The position numbers and the translations under genes are program-made. Below, piece after piece: positions 62,482 to 64,000 of a stretch of 64,000 nucleotides of DNA. The stretch's first letter is position 1. Each line of letters begins with the position of its first letter. This stretch comes from Chaunax sp. Z400 (lineage: Eukaryota; Chordata; Actinopteri; Lophiiformes; Chaunacidae): assembly GCA_037577475.1 (NCBI GenBank), contig CM075187.1, positions 2,660,046 to 2,724,045 of the forward strand. The letters run 5' to 3'. The notes beneath the pieces were generated by a model. The model did not search any database and was not told where the DNA came from. It worked only from the letters and a program-made list of their open reading frames with translations.

Positions 62482-64000
62482 CTGCATGACACACGCTTCA
62501 CTCTCCTGTCTGCCTCAATCTCTTGACAAAACCTCAACACTGGCCCCGGTCGAGTCGGGGGAGGGAGGGAGGGAGGGTGGTGCAGGAGGCAGAGCGAAAT
62601 AAGTCACAGAGATAGGTGGAATGGCTGTGGGAGCGCTCATGGAGGACACATGGAAATGGGAGGGAAAAAAAGCACCGTTGGCTTACATTTATACAACACA
62701 GTATAGCTGTAGGAACATAATCCACCCAACCAACAATCACAACGCTGGGAGAGAAAAACAGCCTTCTCATGGAGCACAGAGTGGAGATAGTGTGTGGGGG
62801 GGAGGGCTAAACCAGTGCTCTCCATCCAGCTTTTATTGGAAAACTGTGCGAGTGAAGCTCGGCACTGAAATTAGTTATTGATCTATTCTCTCCCCCCCGA
62901 AGCCCATGGGTCTTTCCCAGCACACCTGCTCGTTCTCTCACAGCCTTTTCTTCCATTGTATCTCTGAACCGCTGCTCCCAGCTGCTTTTATTTCCCTCCA
63001 ATCAAACAGAACAAAATATGATCACGAGAATGAAGATTTATACTGGAAAGTTTGATGTCGAAAAGCTAAACCTGAGTGGGGTTTTAATTCCAAAGTGGGC
63101 CTTTAGCTTTCCGGAAAGGAAAACCTTTTATAATGAGCTTTATATGTTGGCCATCTTTATTTTCCTCTTCCTTTCTTTTCAGTTCAGATTATCTCCTGTT
63201 CTTCATGTTTTATATTATTTCTCATCCCCTGTTGTTCAGTCTGTGGAGAACAGACAGAAGGATGTGGAGGGTTGATTCATGCAGTACTACAGCACAAGGA
63301 CATTTAATAGTTGAGCAGATGCTTTGGAGGATAAACCCACAAAAATCAGATTTAATTCCATCCACTGGACTCTTGATATGAAGTCATAAAAGTAAGATGT
63401 ACATATGTTGCCTGCCTGTGAGCTGATAGCATAAAACCTGCAAATCTACGACTTTAATTTGGAATTACTTAAAGAGTGATGCAGATTTTTAAAGCTGGAT
63501 CTGGCCTCAACCTTTCCCTTTGGACACCGTGGTCCTTTCCTTTTCTCCGTGTTTCTCTGTCTTTTCCACCAGACATTGTCTAGACACGGGATAATTGCAG
63601 ACATCACTGAACACTCAGCTGCTGCCTGAAGCCTCATGGGAGTCGAGGTGGACTTTGGAGGGAGATGTCCGGCCGTCAGCCTGATTGGCTCACGCCCCTT
63701 TAGATTGGATGTGTTTGCCTGTACATCTGCCTGTGTGTTACTGGTGTGAAAGTATGGAGGAGAGAAGAAGGAAGGGTGAGAGCGAGCGCAGACATAGAGA
63801 AACAGTGTTGGTAACTGCAGATGTGGTGACTTCATCAGAAAACAATGCAACCCCGTCCGGCTGCTCTGAGATCATGGAACTCTCTGAATTTGAATATTAG
63901 GAGTTCTCACTGTCCTCCATGGAGCATGTTCTTAAAAGCAGGCTCTGACTGTGTGTGTGTCTGTGTGTGTTTGTGGGGGGGGGTTGGTTAGGGTCTGAGG

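Larger units (their letters stand above)
61290..64000. other. Intergenic sequence downstream of asb6, no gene found
   Basis: I see no exon I can support. It holds short TG runs (62,128-62,142 and near the right edge), a (CAG)10, a GGGA run at about 62,558-62,577 and a good CTCF-like motif. Frames up to 134 codons (63,446-63,850, minus) are compositionally poor and show no domain. Confidence 0.55.

Overview
This is a vertebrate nuclear genomic window, almost certainly from a spiny-rayed (percomorph) teleost fish. It is AT-rich and CpG-depleted, with introns, long CA and ATT microsatellites and a tRNA-derived SINE. It also carries several non-LTR retrotransposon remnants and dispersed non-coding repeats of the kind common in percomorph genomes. 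The two genes I can support are both recognisable vertebrate genes in split form. I see no bacterial, phage, viral or CRISPR content.

Layout. The left two thirds (1 to about 42,300) is the 5' part of a TMEM132-family gene on the minus strand. A tiny first coding exon (41,427-41,472) encodes a signal peptide. A 26 kb intron separates it from the large second exon (14,428-15,316), which encodes the N-terminal TMEM132 domain. The rest of the gene lies beyond the left edge, so 1-14,427 is the start of intron 2. Both introns hold simple repeats, LINE fragments, a SINE, MITE-like copies and a 50-bp minisatellite. A CpG-richer stretch (about 41,860-42,300) next to exon 1 is the likely tmem132 promoter and 5' UTR.

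From about 42,300 to 56,100 I find no coding gene. This interval contains a large direct tandem duplication: unit 1 is 47,981-53,176 and unit 2 is 53,177-56,394, the second shortened by two internal deletions. The right end of each unit carries the same candidate promoter/first-exon segment. That segment lies just upstream of the second gene, asb6 (ankyrin repeat and SOCS box protein 6), on the plus strand. asb6 can be read completely: six coding exons between 56,657 and 60,961 give a 442-residue protein with intact splice sites, matching phases and a SOCS box, and an AATAAA follows at 61,264. The last 2.7 kb (61,290-64,000) shows no supportable gene.

The two genes are divergent (head to head), with about 15 kb between their start codons. 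TMEM132 proteins are type I membrane proteins of the nervous system. ASB6 is an intracellular substrate receptor of Cullin-5 ubiquitin ligases. Nothing in the sequence suggests that they act together. The most interesting structural points are the tandem duplication that copies the presumed asb6 promoter, and five CTCF-like motifs that point outward from the interval between the two genes.
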